Positions 52,801 through 63,549 are shown, counted from the stretch's first letter. The stretch: 64,000 nt of DNA from Pocillopora verrucosa (GCF_036669915.1 NC_089321.1:2793316-2857315); one strand, 5' to 3'. Translations and numbers: made by a program. The notes: generated from the sequence alone by a model not told the origin.

Positions 52801-53055
52801 CTACTCTCCCTTTGACTGAGCTCTAAAGTATTTGCTGTCAAGTAGATTAAGCCATGGTCGAAGTGAAAAATGAAAACCAGGAAGGAGGGGCAGAATGTCA
52901 CCTTACCTCTTTAAAATGATCAAGGTCAGGATAACTTTTACATCGCGGCCGCAACAGAACTGGAGAATCTCCACGTTCCGCCGCTTCCTGGGAGACTGCG
53001 TGACGATCAACAGAAAGATTTAACTGAAAACGCTCTGGAAGAGACCTGGGCTGGG
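46868..53055 (-). CDS. Roco (Roc-COR) GTPase with C-terminal Death domain; N-terminus unresolved
   Basis: Three exons join cleanly: 52142-49939, 48996-48570, 47064-46868 (stop TAA 46870-46868), giving 941 codons of product. The Roc GTPase has P-loop GQGQSGKT (about residues 36-43), switch WDFGGQ and base-specificity THAD, with a polar insert of about 100 residues between P-loop and WDFGGQ. A COR-type region follows. The last part, PAGTTG then GDEWKLLAERLGLSPTEI, is a Death domain of about 75 residues. No kinase domain and no LRRs are seen, so it is unlike LRRK; the Roc-COR-Death order matches the C-terminal half of DAPK1. Candidate upstream exons: 53055-52907 and 52864-52651 (open, with a helical, coiled-coil-like stretch), but their phases do not fit as drawn; a 40-nt exon at 52582-52543 would repair one junction. 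The start codon is not located. Confidence 0.85.
47375..47570 (+). repeat. Dispersed 'ccaatcagatgcaaaactaaa' repeat, copy 2 (decayed)
   Basis: ccaatcagatgtaaactgag, cgacttgttcatttgcgtc, cttgactttgaattcac and ttgttgtgattcctttggtt follow the order of 43835-44055. Lies in the last Roco intron. Confidence 0.5.
48184..48288 (+). repeat. 32-bp tandem repeat containing CCAAT
   Basis: Unit ccaatcacattcaaagttga plus agtttaaatcaa; three full copies at 48184, 48216 and 48248 and a partial fourth at 48280. Each copy carries ccaatcaca. Located in the last Roco intron. Confidence 0.95.
48418..48481. repeat. Inverted repeat, 24-bp arms
   Basis: Left arm 48418-48441 and right arm 48458-48481 are complementary with one mismatch (core gtctgtaatcatac against gtatgattacagac), loop 16 bases. 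Likely a small foldback element; about 90 bp downstream of a Roco exon. Confidence 0.85.
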
Positions 53056-53114
53056 CTGAAAAAAATCAGGAAAAAGTTTACCCCATAAGCACGTGTTGGA
53101 TATGAGATGGTAAA

Positions 53115-53575
53115 TACCGATTATATCCTAGGATAAGTGCCAACGCTCTAATAAACGCCCTCCTCCGAATAAGCGCCCACCCACTGGGCCATGATGTCGA
53201 ACAAGTGCCCCCCTTGAAAAAGCGCCCTCCCTCCGTCTTCACTTTCACCGCCTAATGGATCAAGAGGAATGCAAAGATCTGCATATCGTTGACGAGAATG
53301 ATGAGATAATCGATATTTTAAGAACATGCCGATACATCTGTGTGTAAAGTGTTGAATAAGACTACGGTGCGCTTGACTATCAACCTTTGTTTTAACAAAC
53401 GAAAGACATTAGTATGGAATCTACGTATTTGTGGCAGTTTTTGTTTTTCTTTGAAAAGGTTACCCAACCTTGAGTTACATTTCGCTGAAATGAAAACTTA
53501 ATAAGCGCTCTCTCTATTAAGCCACCCTCTTTGCCCCTCCTTTTAGCCAAAATTTTGAGTGGTAAAGTGTGACGT
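53115..53575 (-). repeat. Dispersed 'aataagcgccc' repeat, copy 2
   Basis: Multiple aataagcgcccacc and aaaaagcgccctcc blocks plus ttttagccaaaattt, inverted relative to 3660-3965. Lies just upstream of the annotated part of the Roco gene. Confidence 0.55.
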
Positions 53576-54503
53576 CACGGTTCCATGGTAACCATTTTTT
53601 TGGTTCTAAACAATCCGAGATCGAGCCAATAACAAGAGAATGAACCACATCGACGCAACGCGCTGTTCGACGGAAATGTTCCAAGTCACCCTGGGATTCA
53701 GTAAGGTAACCGGCCGTTCTTTCTGTTGCGTGAGCGTTTCACTTTTTCTAGACTATAACACATGATAAAACGTCAATGTCGAGTACAATTTTAGTGTAGA
53801 ACGTCAAAGACATGTACGTATACGGAATATTGTTATATCGGAAGAGATGACATTGAGTGTGCAGCCCACTTCGTATCCGAACGCCCGATCCAAGCAGCGA
53901 AAAATTCAAGCTACAAATGACGTTTACTTAAAATTCCTATGTACGTAGTAAACCTCGAAATGGAAAAAACGCTAAAACGGGTTCCCTTCAACGTAGTAAG
54001 CGGTCAGATAACAAGCGATGCACTGTGGAAATAAGGTGAGGTATTTTTATTAAGAATTTGACTTATTTTTTTTCCTTAGAGCGGTGGTAAATATTCTCAT
54101 AAAAACTCTTATAATTTCGCCATGACTGTTATTTCACAAGATGATCATCTCACAGCTGGAGCTTGGGCCGCCTGTGTTCTGACAAGCCTTTCTCCGATTG
54201 CTTCCATTATCTGCTTTCCTCACGCGACAAACTTTCTGAAAGAGCGAGTTGCGTGACTACTACTAAGAAAGTCTACGCAAGAAACTATCACCGGATATTA
54301 ATTGAGCAAGCAATATCTCTTATTTCTCAGAGAAATATTATGTTCCTCAGTATTCTTTCCTCTTTTCGTTTCCGCAAGATGGGTGCGGATGGGACAATTT
54401 GCAATTTTAATCGGAAATTAATAAGATAAGCCAATTAAGGAGACTACTTATGCGCAAGCCCTGCGCCTCGCCCCTTTCCTTCTTAGGCGAACCATTACTT
54501 AAA
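53576..54503. other. Spacer between Roco 5' region and the mobile region
   Basis: Possible promoter or 5' exons of the Roco gene; none could be placed. The plus-strand open frame at 54163-54429 shows no domain. Confidence 0.35.
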
Positions 54504-54576
54504 CCTTTTTACAGTTCCCGGCGCGATATTGGATTAGTAACCGCGCACACACGATAACGAGGCTGGGGTTGACCCG
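54504..54576 (+). repeat. Left copy of the 73-bp inverted repeat
   Basis: GC-richer than its surroundings; the innermost 18 bases (aacgaggctggggttgac) are identical to the right copy. Confidence 0.75.
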
Positions 54577-54673
54577 GCGGTTCATTCAAACAGCTGATCT
54601 GCTGACATTTCACGTTCTAATGCACTTTTCAATGTGACTTCTCCCATAAAAATGGTTCTTTAATACAACAATA

Positions 54674-55089
54674 TGGAAATTTCGTCATTAGATGACACCC
54701 AGAAACTTGAAGCAAAAGATCTTAGGGAGATTTTAAAATCTAATTCAAAATCGACGGGTGGAATTAGAGCCGACTTAGTGTCGAAAGTTTATGCTTTGCT
54801 GATGTAACATGTCCTTCCATCGAGTAGTGGAGAAAACCGAGAATTTCTTACAGATGTCAAGGACCTAGAACAAAACCAGAGCGACTTGAAATACGAAGCA
54901 ACTATAGTAAGGATTTCAGCCCTTGGATGGTCGAGCGATCTCCTTAATTTACCCGAGATGAATTTCATTCAGCTTTACGATTACCCCGTTGTTTCACGAG
55001 AATATCGCCACATTGTCATTACGGAATCACGCCCATTGAAAAGCGTCGCCCGACAAAAGTGGGGTATCCATGATGCTTTGCGGGCGTAA
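54674..55089 (+). pseudogene. SAP-domain reading frame, broken N-terminal fragment of a mobile-element protein
   Basis: ATG 54674 opens a frame with a SAP-type DNA-binding helix pair (LEAKDLREILK ... GGIRADLVSKVYALL) within the first 45 residues. A TAA at about 54806 interrupts it, but the same frame stays open to 55089 and reads like protein (ISALGWSSDLLNLPEMNFI, QLYDY, YRHIV). From memory, SAP followed by this ISALGWS/NFIQLYDY block is the N-terminal part of a family expanded in cnidarians that continues into a SWIM zinc finger; that part is absent here. So: a truncated, nonsense-bearing fragment. The family statement needs a search. Confidence 0.55.
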
Positions 55090-55204
55090 TGACCTGGGAA
55101 TGAGGTTGCAAACGCTCACCGCCAACTTCGGTCGCTTTAGATCTGAATTGACGAATTCCCCAACGGGAGTTGTAAAAATTTCGCTTTGCGTCTGTTTAGA
55201 GACA

Positions 55205-55331
55205 ATGGAGGTACAATTGGAGCAATTAGCATTGTTTGAAAGTGACGAAATGCTCTTTTCGTCGGTAAAGAGTGTGGGCCGAATTTGCATATCAAAAGTG
55301 TGAAGAGTAACATATCAAGAGTGTGAAGTGT
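55205..55331 (+). other. Possible first exon of the downstream BRCT-like pseudogene
   Basis: ATG 55205 opens MEVQLEQLALFESDE..., acidic and short. The frame reaches a TGA, then the nested transposon insertion. The matching target duplicate at 57046 is followed by an open stretch (FIRKLILTTRSRAILSTLEL) with a donor at about 57121. If both belong together, the transposon split an exon. Confidence 0.3.
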
Positions 55332-55336
55332 GGTTC

Positions 55337-55371
<35 letters not shown>

Positions 55372-55460
55372 CCCTTTCGATACAAATCGAAGTAAATTCG
55401 TTACAAATGTAAAGTCGATTCGATACAAAATCACGTCATTTCAAATCGTTTCAATACAGA
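55332..55460 (+). repeat. Left terminal inverted repeat of the FLYWCH transposon
   Basis: At least four tcgtttcgatacaa-type units; the right partner is about 56920-57045. Such clustered terminal motifs are typical transposase or FLYWCH-protein binding sites (inference). Confidence 0.8.
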
Positions 55461-55977
55461 ATACCATACTAGAGCGAACACAAACCTCCGTTGTAAATGA
55501 AACAAACCCATACCTCTGCGAACCTCCACATGTACCAAAGCGTCCTACGCAATGAGAACACGTAAACGAGACTAAGGTTTGGTTTGGTTTATTTATCGAG
55601 AACAGAGATTTATACAAATGATTTTGAGACTTTTTCTATAACTCCAGCGCATATTACGCCTAAGATCAAGAAACACAAATACTATCAATAATGTCGTGTA
55701 AGGTTGTGATGCAACGGACCCGTGAGGAAATAGCAGTCATTCTGGCGCGTGGGTAGGCGGGTTTGTAAATTATCATATCAATAGACGCGTAAACTAATTG
55801 TTTTAAAAAACTTGCTAATTTTACCCCATTAAAAGCGAATAGAAGAATCCAAACGTTTTAAACTAACTGATATCAGTGTATAAAACACACTGGGACCTGT
55901 AGAGTGTTCATTCGATCGTACGATCACGACCGTTAACAAAAGTTTTTGTGTTTTTACGAGTTTTAACGAGTTATCAC

Positions 55978-56727
55978 GATGGTGTCAGCGCAGATTTTGA
56001 ACTGCATGGTGCGAGGAACCTGATCGGCCCAGATAGCAAGCCATTCAATGTGATGGATGTTTTCGATGGAATCATCGAATCTGCAACACTGGTAAGTTTT
56101 CACGTATTATTTTCACGTATTATTGGTATTTGAGGTTGCCGCTTATACACTCTGAAACTTAGAGACCTTTACTTCGATTTACTGTATTTACGTTATCCTA
56201 ATTTAGATCTTTACTTTGATTCAATAGGTATATCGCAAGAAGTTTACCAGGCAGCTGTTCGACATGGAAAAGAAATTGACCGGCAGTGTGCAGTGTTCGC
56301 AACCGGACTCCTACGCCGATCCTTCCAGCTACCTGGAATCAGGAGCTCTAGAGCTTACTTCATTGACCCCGAAGAATCCCACCCTGATGCGGAGAGTACG
56401 CGAACTGAGAACCCCGAAGAATCCCAGCCTGATGTGGAGAACCAGTGCAGTAATGATCACGAAGAATCCTCCCTTCATGACCCCACTCCAGCTGAGACGT
56501 CGTCTTCCTTCGCCGTGACCTACAAGATCGTGGAGAACAGTTCCAAAAGAGGCCGGCCGAAGACGATAGACAGCCAGGGGTACAGCTACACCCTACAGAG
56601 AAGGCGAGGCTTAGTCACTGACTGGCAGTGTTCCATCCGCCCCAAGGTCAACCCATGTAGGGCCACAGTTAGACAGCGCGGCGACCAGTTCCAGTGCGTT
56701 CACTTTGGACGATTTCAGGTCGCTTAG
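55978..56727 (+). CDS. FLYWCH-type zinc-finger protein encoded by the transposon
   Basis: The last exon, 56228-56727, is open to TAG 56725-56727. It encodes VYQAAVRHGKEIDRQCAVFA, an acidic Pro/Glu/Ser linker with two PEES repeats, a basic SKRGRPK patch, then a FLYWCH finger: GYSYTLQRRRGLVTDWQC, NPCRA, QCVHF (Cys-Cys-His pattern). It ends directly after the finger, so it is a finger-only protein. A probable 5' exon ends at 56092 (DVFDGIIESATL then GTAAGT), but its phase fits the GISQEVYQ frame only if one base is missing; the start codon is therefore not fixed. Poly(A) signal at 56782-56787. Role by analogy: sequence-specific binding, perhaps to the element's own ends. Confidence 0.65.
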
Positions 56728-57006
56728 GAGCCACCACATGTGCAAAAGTCATGATCAATGTAAACGTACTTTAGTAATTTAAATAAATATTCGATAAAGT
56801 TTGCTCTTTTTGGCCGCGGGGAAACTGAGTAATACAACTCGTTCGATCGAGTCGCGGGAAAACTGGGTATTACAACGTCGATCGATCGAAAATATCAAAG
56901 ACGAAAACTAAAACACTTCAACTGAACTTTTCTCGATTTTACTTGTATCGAAACGCCTTCAGTTTACATCGAATCGACTTTACATGTGTCACGAATTGAC
57001 TTCTAT

Positions 57007-57039
<33 letters not shown>

Positions 57040-57722
57040 GACACCTGAAGTGTTCATCCGTAAGCTTATACTAACCACGCGATCGCGAGCAATCCTGTCC
57101 ACGTTGGAGCTCTATCAAGGTGAGGGAATGTTTTTGATTTTAAATTTTTTCGACCATAAATGTATACTACGAACATAAACGAAATTGCTTTCCTCGAAGA
57201 GAGATCGCTAAATGTGATCGCATCATCAGATTGTGTCATTTTAACCTAATGTAAATAAAAAATTCGGACTGCCGATGGTTTGTAGTTTTGCTTTTGGTTT
57301 TCCATACATTATTCTGTTGGTTTAGTTCTGATAATTCTAAGACCTCGCATTTCCGAAATTAGCTTTCCCTTAATTTATACTCCAAATACGACATTGCTTT
57401 TACGTTTACTGGACATAAATCATAAGAAGTAAAGTTGCTGAAAAGCTGGTAAGTTTCTTTATTCTCCCTAGTTGTGTTTCCATCAAAGATATTTTGAAGC
57501 TTTTTGGTAATTTTTTTTCTAAGGTTCTAAGGTTTGTAGGGAGTTTTATCAATGTAGTCATCAAAGTATGTTTGAATGTTCTACCAATGTGCCTGACATT
57601 GAAAAATAACATTTGATGTTTCTCTGAAATTGTTGTTAGTAAGTCAAGAACAAATTAAAATTTAGAAAATAAACAGGACCAGATTGTTGATGGAATACAA
57701 TTTTGGCATATTCTTATTACAG

Positions 57723-60700
57723 ATTGACTTCCTGCATGGCATTTCATTATCAGTGGGCTGGAGATTTAGACAGCAGTGCAGTATTGACTCAGCCTGGCAA
57801 GGACAACTGGAAAAACAAGATATTATCTTGTTGACTAAGCTAATTCATACAAAGACCAGGGACAGTCTTTACAATCAGATTGAAGAAGAGCAGGCAACAG
57901 TGCAAATCCCACCATTAGCAATCTTGAAACTTCAAGATCAATGCAGTTCTGGACAGACAATTGATGAGATCAGGTATTGCCACCTGGATATCTTGCAACT
58001 AAAAGAAAGGTAATTGTATTGCATTTATATGTATCTTTCCTGATATACTTCAAAATAATAATAAAATAAAATTTGTTTATAACATTTGCAAACCTTTTTT
58101 TCCTTAGCTTGCTGAGCTAAAGACCAAATACAAATTAGAATTTGAGGCTATAATGCAACCACAAAGAACAGAAACTGGTTATCACATTGAGCCAGCCCGT
58201 TTGGTCGAATGTCTGCATTTCCTTTACTATTGGCTTCCTAAAGCACAGTGGTGGCACCTTTATGGTGATAGGAGAAAGTATGGCAAGAAAGACACTGTGA
58301 TGATGGCTATCAGCAATGTGAACAACAAGCAGAAGTTAAATGGAGTGAAATTTCAAAGCCCAAAAGAAATGTGGCCTATTCATATTTTTCATCACAAGGA
58401 CAGCCGTCAAAACCTTGAGCTTAACATTGGAGATGGTCATGGTGGACCAGGTATAAGCACGCCTACATGTTAAACTTTTATAATCCAATATTAACTTTTG
58501 ATAAATTGACCAAATCACTGTTAAATTTTCCTAAAATTGAAATGAAATACTCATAAGCTGATCATTTGAACAATTCAAGAAAAATAACATGGTTCAACAA
58601 AATTGATTTCAGTTTTGTAACTTTTTGTGGTGCTTGAAAACTCTTTGAAATGGTACAAGAGGAATTGCAACATCTCTAAGGATAATTAGTGTTATTATAG
58701 ATCATTTGTCCATTAATGTTGTAGGATACTTAAATGAATGGATTAAAGACAGTCAGAACCTGGGCCACCAGGTGTTCCTTGGTGTAGACTCTAAGTTCTT
58801 GGATGCTGTTGCTGATCCAGAGCTTAGCCCACTCTCCTAAGACAAGTGGGACCTATGGATGCAATGCTCAGCATCAGAAAAGGGAAAAGTAGATCCATCC
58901 ACAGGACTAAGACCTCAACCTTTCATTTGACTATCCTATTCCCAAGTCCCTGCTTCCTGCTTAAAAAATTTTCAATCAAGTGTAGATCATGTTCATTTGT
59001 ATACGCTGTGTTGTCTCACATGTCCCTGCTTTTAAATATTGAAAACTATTATTGTCACCTTTTTCTATAGGTATGCTGCATTGGCACATCTTACTGCTAA
59101 CATAAATGCAAGAGATGTCAGAGGAGGTCATTTTGAACTTCCAATTGATTCAAAAGGTCACCTAGGTGACCTTGGCCTCAACAAGTCCCTAGCCTACACC
59201 ATCCTAGCTCCCTCAGAGGACTTCAAAGACAAACATTACAATCACATCTTGGATAATGTAAGTTCTGGTGTTTACTTAAATCATCAAACCTGACCAGTTA
59301 AGTTACTCAGTTATAACAATTAACATTATCACTACAAAACACATGCTGTACATGTACATGTATACCCTTAGTGATTACTTAAAATAGTTTTCCAATTATA
59401 TCTCTCAGTAATGAAGCTCCTGTATTATACTCATAGGTTCTTCCAAGTTGTGAACTACAGCAGATGTTGTCCCCAAAGCTTGCTGAGGCCCTTTGAATGA
59501 CATCACAAAAGATTAGCCACATTGACTGTGTGAAGTTTATTTGGTGGCATCTCTATCAGATGTATAGGATACTGAGGAAAGATACAGCTCAACTAAAGCC
59601 AGGGCATCCAAGTAGTTCAACAAATGTTGAAGACTATCAATTTGGACTACACGACTCTGAAATTTCCAGATATGTTTACCATGCCAATATGTTCCATGCT
59701 TTGATGATCTTCCATTATGGCTGCAAAGAAGTAACTCCCTACATGATGAAATTTGTGTATGTTGTCCCAAAACATCTCTGCAGCACCCCATTCAAGTCAC
59801 TCATGTGTGTAGCAACTTAGGGTGGAGAACGGACTCATTACATGCATATCTGTTTTTATTATCAGGTATGTTATACCAACATTTACAAATGACTACTAGT
59901 ATTGACAAATGTAGGGTCTAGTTCCTTACTATCATATTCTTGACAAAATCTTTCTCTTAGCTTCCAGGATTCAACACAAGTTGGTGGCCTTCATAAGCCT
60001 GACACAATTCTTAAGCTGTTGTCTTGGTCATACCGAAACTTGAGGGAGAGAATAAATGACTGCCCTGAACAGATTAGGACTGACTTTGAGCATTATGCAC
60101 AACAACATGTTGCAGCATATACAATTCAGAAGTGGTAAGTGTCTATAATAAAGTAAAAACAACATCCAATTTTCCCTAACTCAAAGTCAAACCACAATTA
60201 CAAAATTACAATATGTTGGTTTTTTTTTTGTATTACAGGTGGAAGACTGTCCATACCAGACCAAATCCTCCAGTGGCTGTCTGGTGCAAGTGTGGTTAGG
60301 CAATTGCTGCCACTTAAGAGGATGGACTTTGTTTTAGTTGGAAGGATGCCTGGTAGGTGAACATTTCTAAAATGTCTAAACTTTCAGAAATAATAAAATA
60401 GTGCTGATTAACAAGCAAAAAAAAAAATATATAAAATAACAATTTTACAAATATCTCCAAACCCCCTACAATAATAATATTGATCACATGTCATATCTTT
60501 TTTTTAAGTTTTTGCATAAATCAGGGCGTGAAATTGCGCCTAATACAGGCGCCAATGCGACTAAATTTTTCGCTTTGGCGACCAAATCCTGAAAGTTAGT
60601 CGCCAAATTGGCCACTAGAACGTTTCATCATAACCTTACCAAGAGATATAGTGAATTAAAAAGATTTTCAAAGATAAATCCGCGGCAAACTTCCTCGTTA

Positions 60701-61847
60701 AGTTTGTTTCCAAAACGTAGCACATGCATCTCGAACGATAACTAGACGCCATCTTGGATTTAGATGAGCCTGAACGTTGTATATCATCCATCCTAGTGTC
60801 CACTTTGTAGCACGCTAAAGATCTTTTCCCTAACTTAATTTTGGAGGGTCTATCCAGAACGCTTACAGCGTAAAGAAAGATTTTGTTTGTCTTTGAAAAT
60901 GGCGACCAACTTTTTTTGAATTGGTTACCACTTTGAAGAATTTAGGAGCCAAGTGGCTATCAGAAAAAAAAGTTAATTTCACGCCCTGATAAACATGAAC
61001 AGCAAAATGTTCTACATATCTGATTTTATGTTAATTATGTATGTGTATGTGTGGTTTTAGGATCAACATGGAAGAAATTTAAAGAGAAAGTAGAAAAAAA
61101 AATGGTGGAAGAGTTATTTCAATGCCAAAAGAGAACGTACCACATGAAAGATGTTATCTAGTGTGTTCAGAAGATGAGGTCAAAAATGATTGCTCAAAGC
61201 TAAATAGTGATTTGGTTATGGCCTACCAAAGGGGATGGACAGTGGTGAGACCGAGCTTCATTGAGTGGGCAGTAAAAGAAATAATTCCACCCAATGTCGA
61301 AGAGCATGCAAGAGACCTGACTCCTCTGGCAGCTTTGTCGACAGGCACATGTGGTGCAATGCAGCAGTCTGTAGAACAGTTACGATTTAGGTAATGCTTT
61401 ATTTCATGATCAGAATCTAATTTCTTGTCGTAACATCATACATGGTTACAAACATTTGGTAAATGATCAGAATCTTTTTCCTTGTGATAATGCTAAGATA
61501 TAATCAAGCATACAGGTCATGATCACAGTCAAATGTCATATTATCACTTCCTAAGAACAGAGATAAAATATCTGCATGCTGACATTTGATTGCACTATGT
61601 TTCAGTAAAGAGATTTCTGGTTTTGCTGCCCTGAAGAGAACAATACGAGAAGTGGAAAAGGGCCCAGTTGATGAGAGTGGTAACAAATCTCAGATTAGAG
61701 TTCACAAGAAGAAAAAAGATGCTATGGTTTCCCAAAAAGAATATCAAGAATATCACCACATTGTGTTGAGAGTAACGCATGACAGGAAGTACCACAAAAA
61801 CTGTTCAGTATGGCTTAGAAAGCGAGGCAAAGGCTGTAGCCCTCTAG
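57723..61847 (+). pseudogene. Decayed intron-rich gene with BRCT-like C-terminal region, repeat-associated
   Basis: Recognisable exons: 57723-58009, 58108-58450, 58725-58930, 59071-59257, 59438-59870, 59968-60134, 60239-60352, 61061-61390, 61606-61847. The central part is an unrecognised conserved-looking block (HFLYYWLPKAQWWHLYGDR, GVKFQSPKEMWPIHIFHHKD, LNIGDGHGGPG, GHQVFLGVDSKFLDAV). The later part (MDFVLVGRMPG, STWKKFKEKVEK, CYLVCSEDE, GWTVVRPSFIEWAVKE) reads as a BRCT domain. Breaks: in-frame stops TAA 58838-58840, TGA 59494-59496, TAG 59818-59820; a frameshift at an A9 run (61094-61102); phase conflicts at the 58009/58108 and 60134/60239 junctions. So it is non-functional as read. I do not recognise the central domain; it could be a transposon gene or a decayed host gene family. 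Confidence 0.65.
60522..60988. mobile_element. hAT-type miniature element (467 bp)
   Basis: Perfect 14-bp terminal inverted repeats cagggcgtgaaatt / aatttcacgccctg. The CAGGG terminus is typical of hAT elements. Internal ggcgaccaa blocks are also inverted (tggtcgcc-type near both ends). No open frame. Inserted in an intron of the BRCT-like pseudogene. An exact 8-bp target duplication was not found. Confidence 0.75.
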
Positions 61848-62014
61848 GTAGAGGAGATTTGTTATTGCTGCTGTTGTTGATGAGGTACTTGTTGTTGTAC
61901 CATATTCTTCAGTTAAAGTTGTTCCCATTTTGTTTACTAAGATGTATGTTAGTTTGCTATTTGTACATTTTATCTTATGGGAAACTATACAATAGAGCCT
62001 GTAGAACCACTTGA

Positions 62015-63312
62015 TTATAACCCTTCTTTCTATCAACCCATGAGGGAAACTGTAACTAACAGATGTCTTAATATTTTGAAACCCATCTGGCCTAAGACAA
62101 CTTATGCTCATGATACATTGAAAACCATTTCAGTTCACAACTCATGGTAATTGATTAGGTGGCAAGACAGCATTGAAAGAATCACACCAAATTATTAGAC
62201 AATTTAAAAGCTCCCAAAAGTGACTGATTCATGTAACTTCTTCTTATAATATCCAAACACTATCCAGCAAACAGATAGTGATAATACTGAAACTTATCAG
62301 GCAGAAGTTATCTTGATCTTACATCAAATTCTCATAACTTATTTACGAGTAAATGTGTAGCAGCTAGAAGGGAGAATTAACAATCAGATCTTGGGTATTT
62401 AAGGGTTAAAGGAAGAGAACAGAAATGCTTCCTCTCAGCTACTGATCTCAACAATGCTAGTCCTTTACACACATTTAAGTTTCTGTTGGTGATAAATATT
62501 CTGTGAATTGATATTCCCATTCCTAGCACTCAGAGGCCTTCTGACACAAAGGTTTGCAATACTAGTTCTCGCTGCATTGTGTTAACCAATGTTATGATGA
62601 TATAATTTTGAGATGTAAAGAAGATACTTAAAAGATTGAGAAATATATCCAAATCAAGATATTTATTTTATACTGTTACAGTTATCATAAGATTTGTTTG
62701 AAAGAGAATCTTTCAGACCATCGAATTGTATGAGAAATTATTTTTTGCAAGATTTCTATCAAACTTTTTATTATGAGGATGATTGTTGAATAATAAAATT
62801 TAGTGTCATAGTTCATCTTTGTGTCGAGAACTCTTTTAGTTGATGAAACTAACTTTTTATTTTTTTCAATTTGAAGAATCAAATTGATTGATACATAAAG
62901 CACACAAAGTATTTTTTGAGAGTTCCATGTGGCATCCATAGTGGATTACTATGCTATCATAAAAAACAAAAACAACAACTACAGAAAACTGCTTTTGTCA
63001 CAATTACTACCAAATTTGTGTCAGTTTCCTGGGTCTGCCATAATAAGTGAAAACTCTGAAGATACAGTGTCTTGGTTATTTTATTAAAAGCAATTACTTT
63101 CCAAGAGTTTCTCTGCTAGGAGTGTTTTAGGCAAGCCATCTAGTAAACAGGTGATCAGTAATGAACTTATTGACTTACCGCCGGAATAAAAAAAACTATA
63201 TTGAACTTAAAACAATTCAGGTACCTAATAGAAAATTTTTACTAATTTTGCAACAATAGTCAGCCTCATCCTTAATTCACAGAGAATAAGATAAGTATAG
63301 AACGATAAGTAC
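62015..63312. other. Non-coding stretch in the mobile region
   Basis: AT-rich, with the family B repeat copy at 62206-62411 and no recognised exon on either strand. Confidence 0.5.
62206..62411 (+). repeat. Miniature element, family B copy 2
   Basis: ctcccaaaagtgactgattc, aggcagaagttatcttgatc, gtgtagcagctagaagggag and taagggttaaagg match the order in 42078-42290. Confidence 0.65.
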
Positions 63313-63477
63313 TTAGCAAAAATACATGCCTCCGTGCATAAACTTGAAGAAGTGAAAGCTCGTAGGCAAACCATTGGGGCCATAAAATGTATTTGAACAA
63401 CCAAAAGCGGTACACTGCTTTCCTTTCTTTTTGGGAGAAAAATCAGCTTTATCGAGATTTCCGCTAGGACCATCCAT
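63313..63477 (-). pseudogene. Truncated THAP zinc-finger exon
   Basis: ATG 63477-63475 opens a 54-codon frame: a basic leader (PKKKGKQ), then CTAFGCSN, the start of a THAP C2CH finger (C22 and C27), and PTSFHFFKF at the position of the THAP FHRFP motif. The frame ends in TAA 63315-63313 after GGMYFC, before the second Cys-His pair, so the finger is incomplete unless a donor at GCAT|GTATTT leads to a further exon. THAP fingers are the DNA-binding part of P-element-type transposases. It starts 73 bp inside the right 73-bp repeat and points inwards. Confidence 0.55.
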
Positions 63478-63549
63478 TTTCCTTAAAAATCGAACAATTT
63501 AACTACCCACTTATTAATTTCATTAAAAGCGCTCACAGACATTTCAACG

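Larger units (their letters stand above)
55332..57045 (+). mobile_element. Mutator-like DNA transposon (1,714 bp) carrying a FLYWCH gene
   Basis: Perfect 8-bp target duplication tgaagtgt at 55324-55331 and 57046-57053. Terminal inverted repeats exceed 100 bp: ggtcgtttcgatacaaagtc near 55339 matches the reverse complement of the right end near 57037, and similarity continues through tacaaatgtaaagtcgattc-type sequence. The ends are built of repeated gtttcgatacaa units. Long repeats and an 8-bp duplication fit the Mutator/MULE superfamily, as does FLYWCH, a DNA-binding finger found in many animal MULE transposases. No catalytic transposase frame is present, so it is non-autonomous as read. Confidence 0.85.

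Noticed and set aside
56264..56518. 84-codon frame starting MEKKLTGS across the FLYWCH exon
   Set aside because: It competes with the frame that contains the PEES repeats and the FLYWCH finger; the latter has far better protein character.
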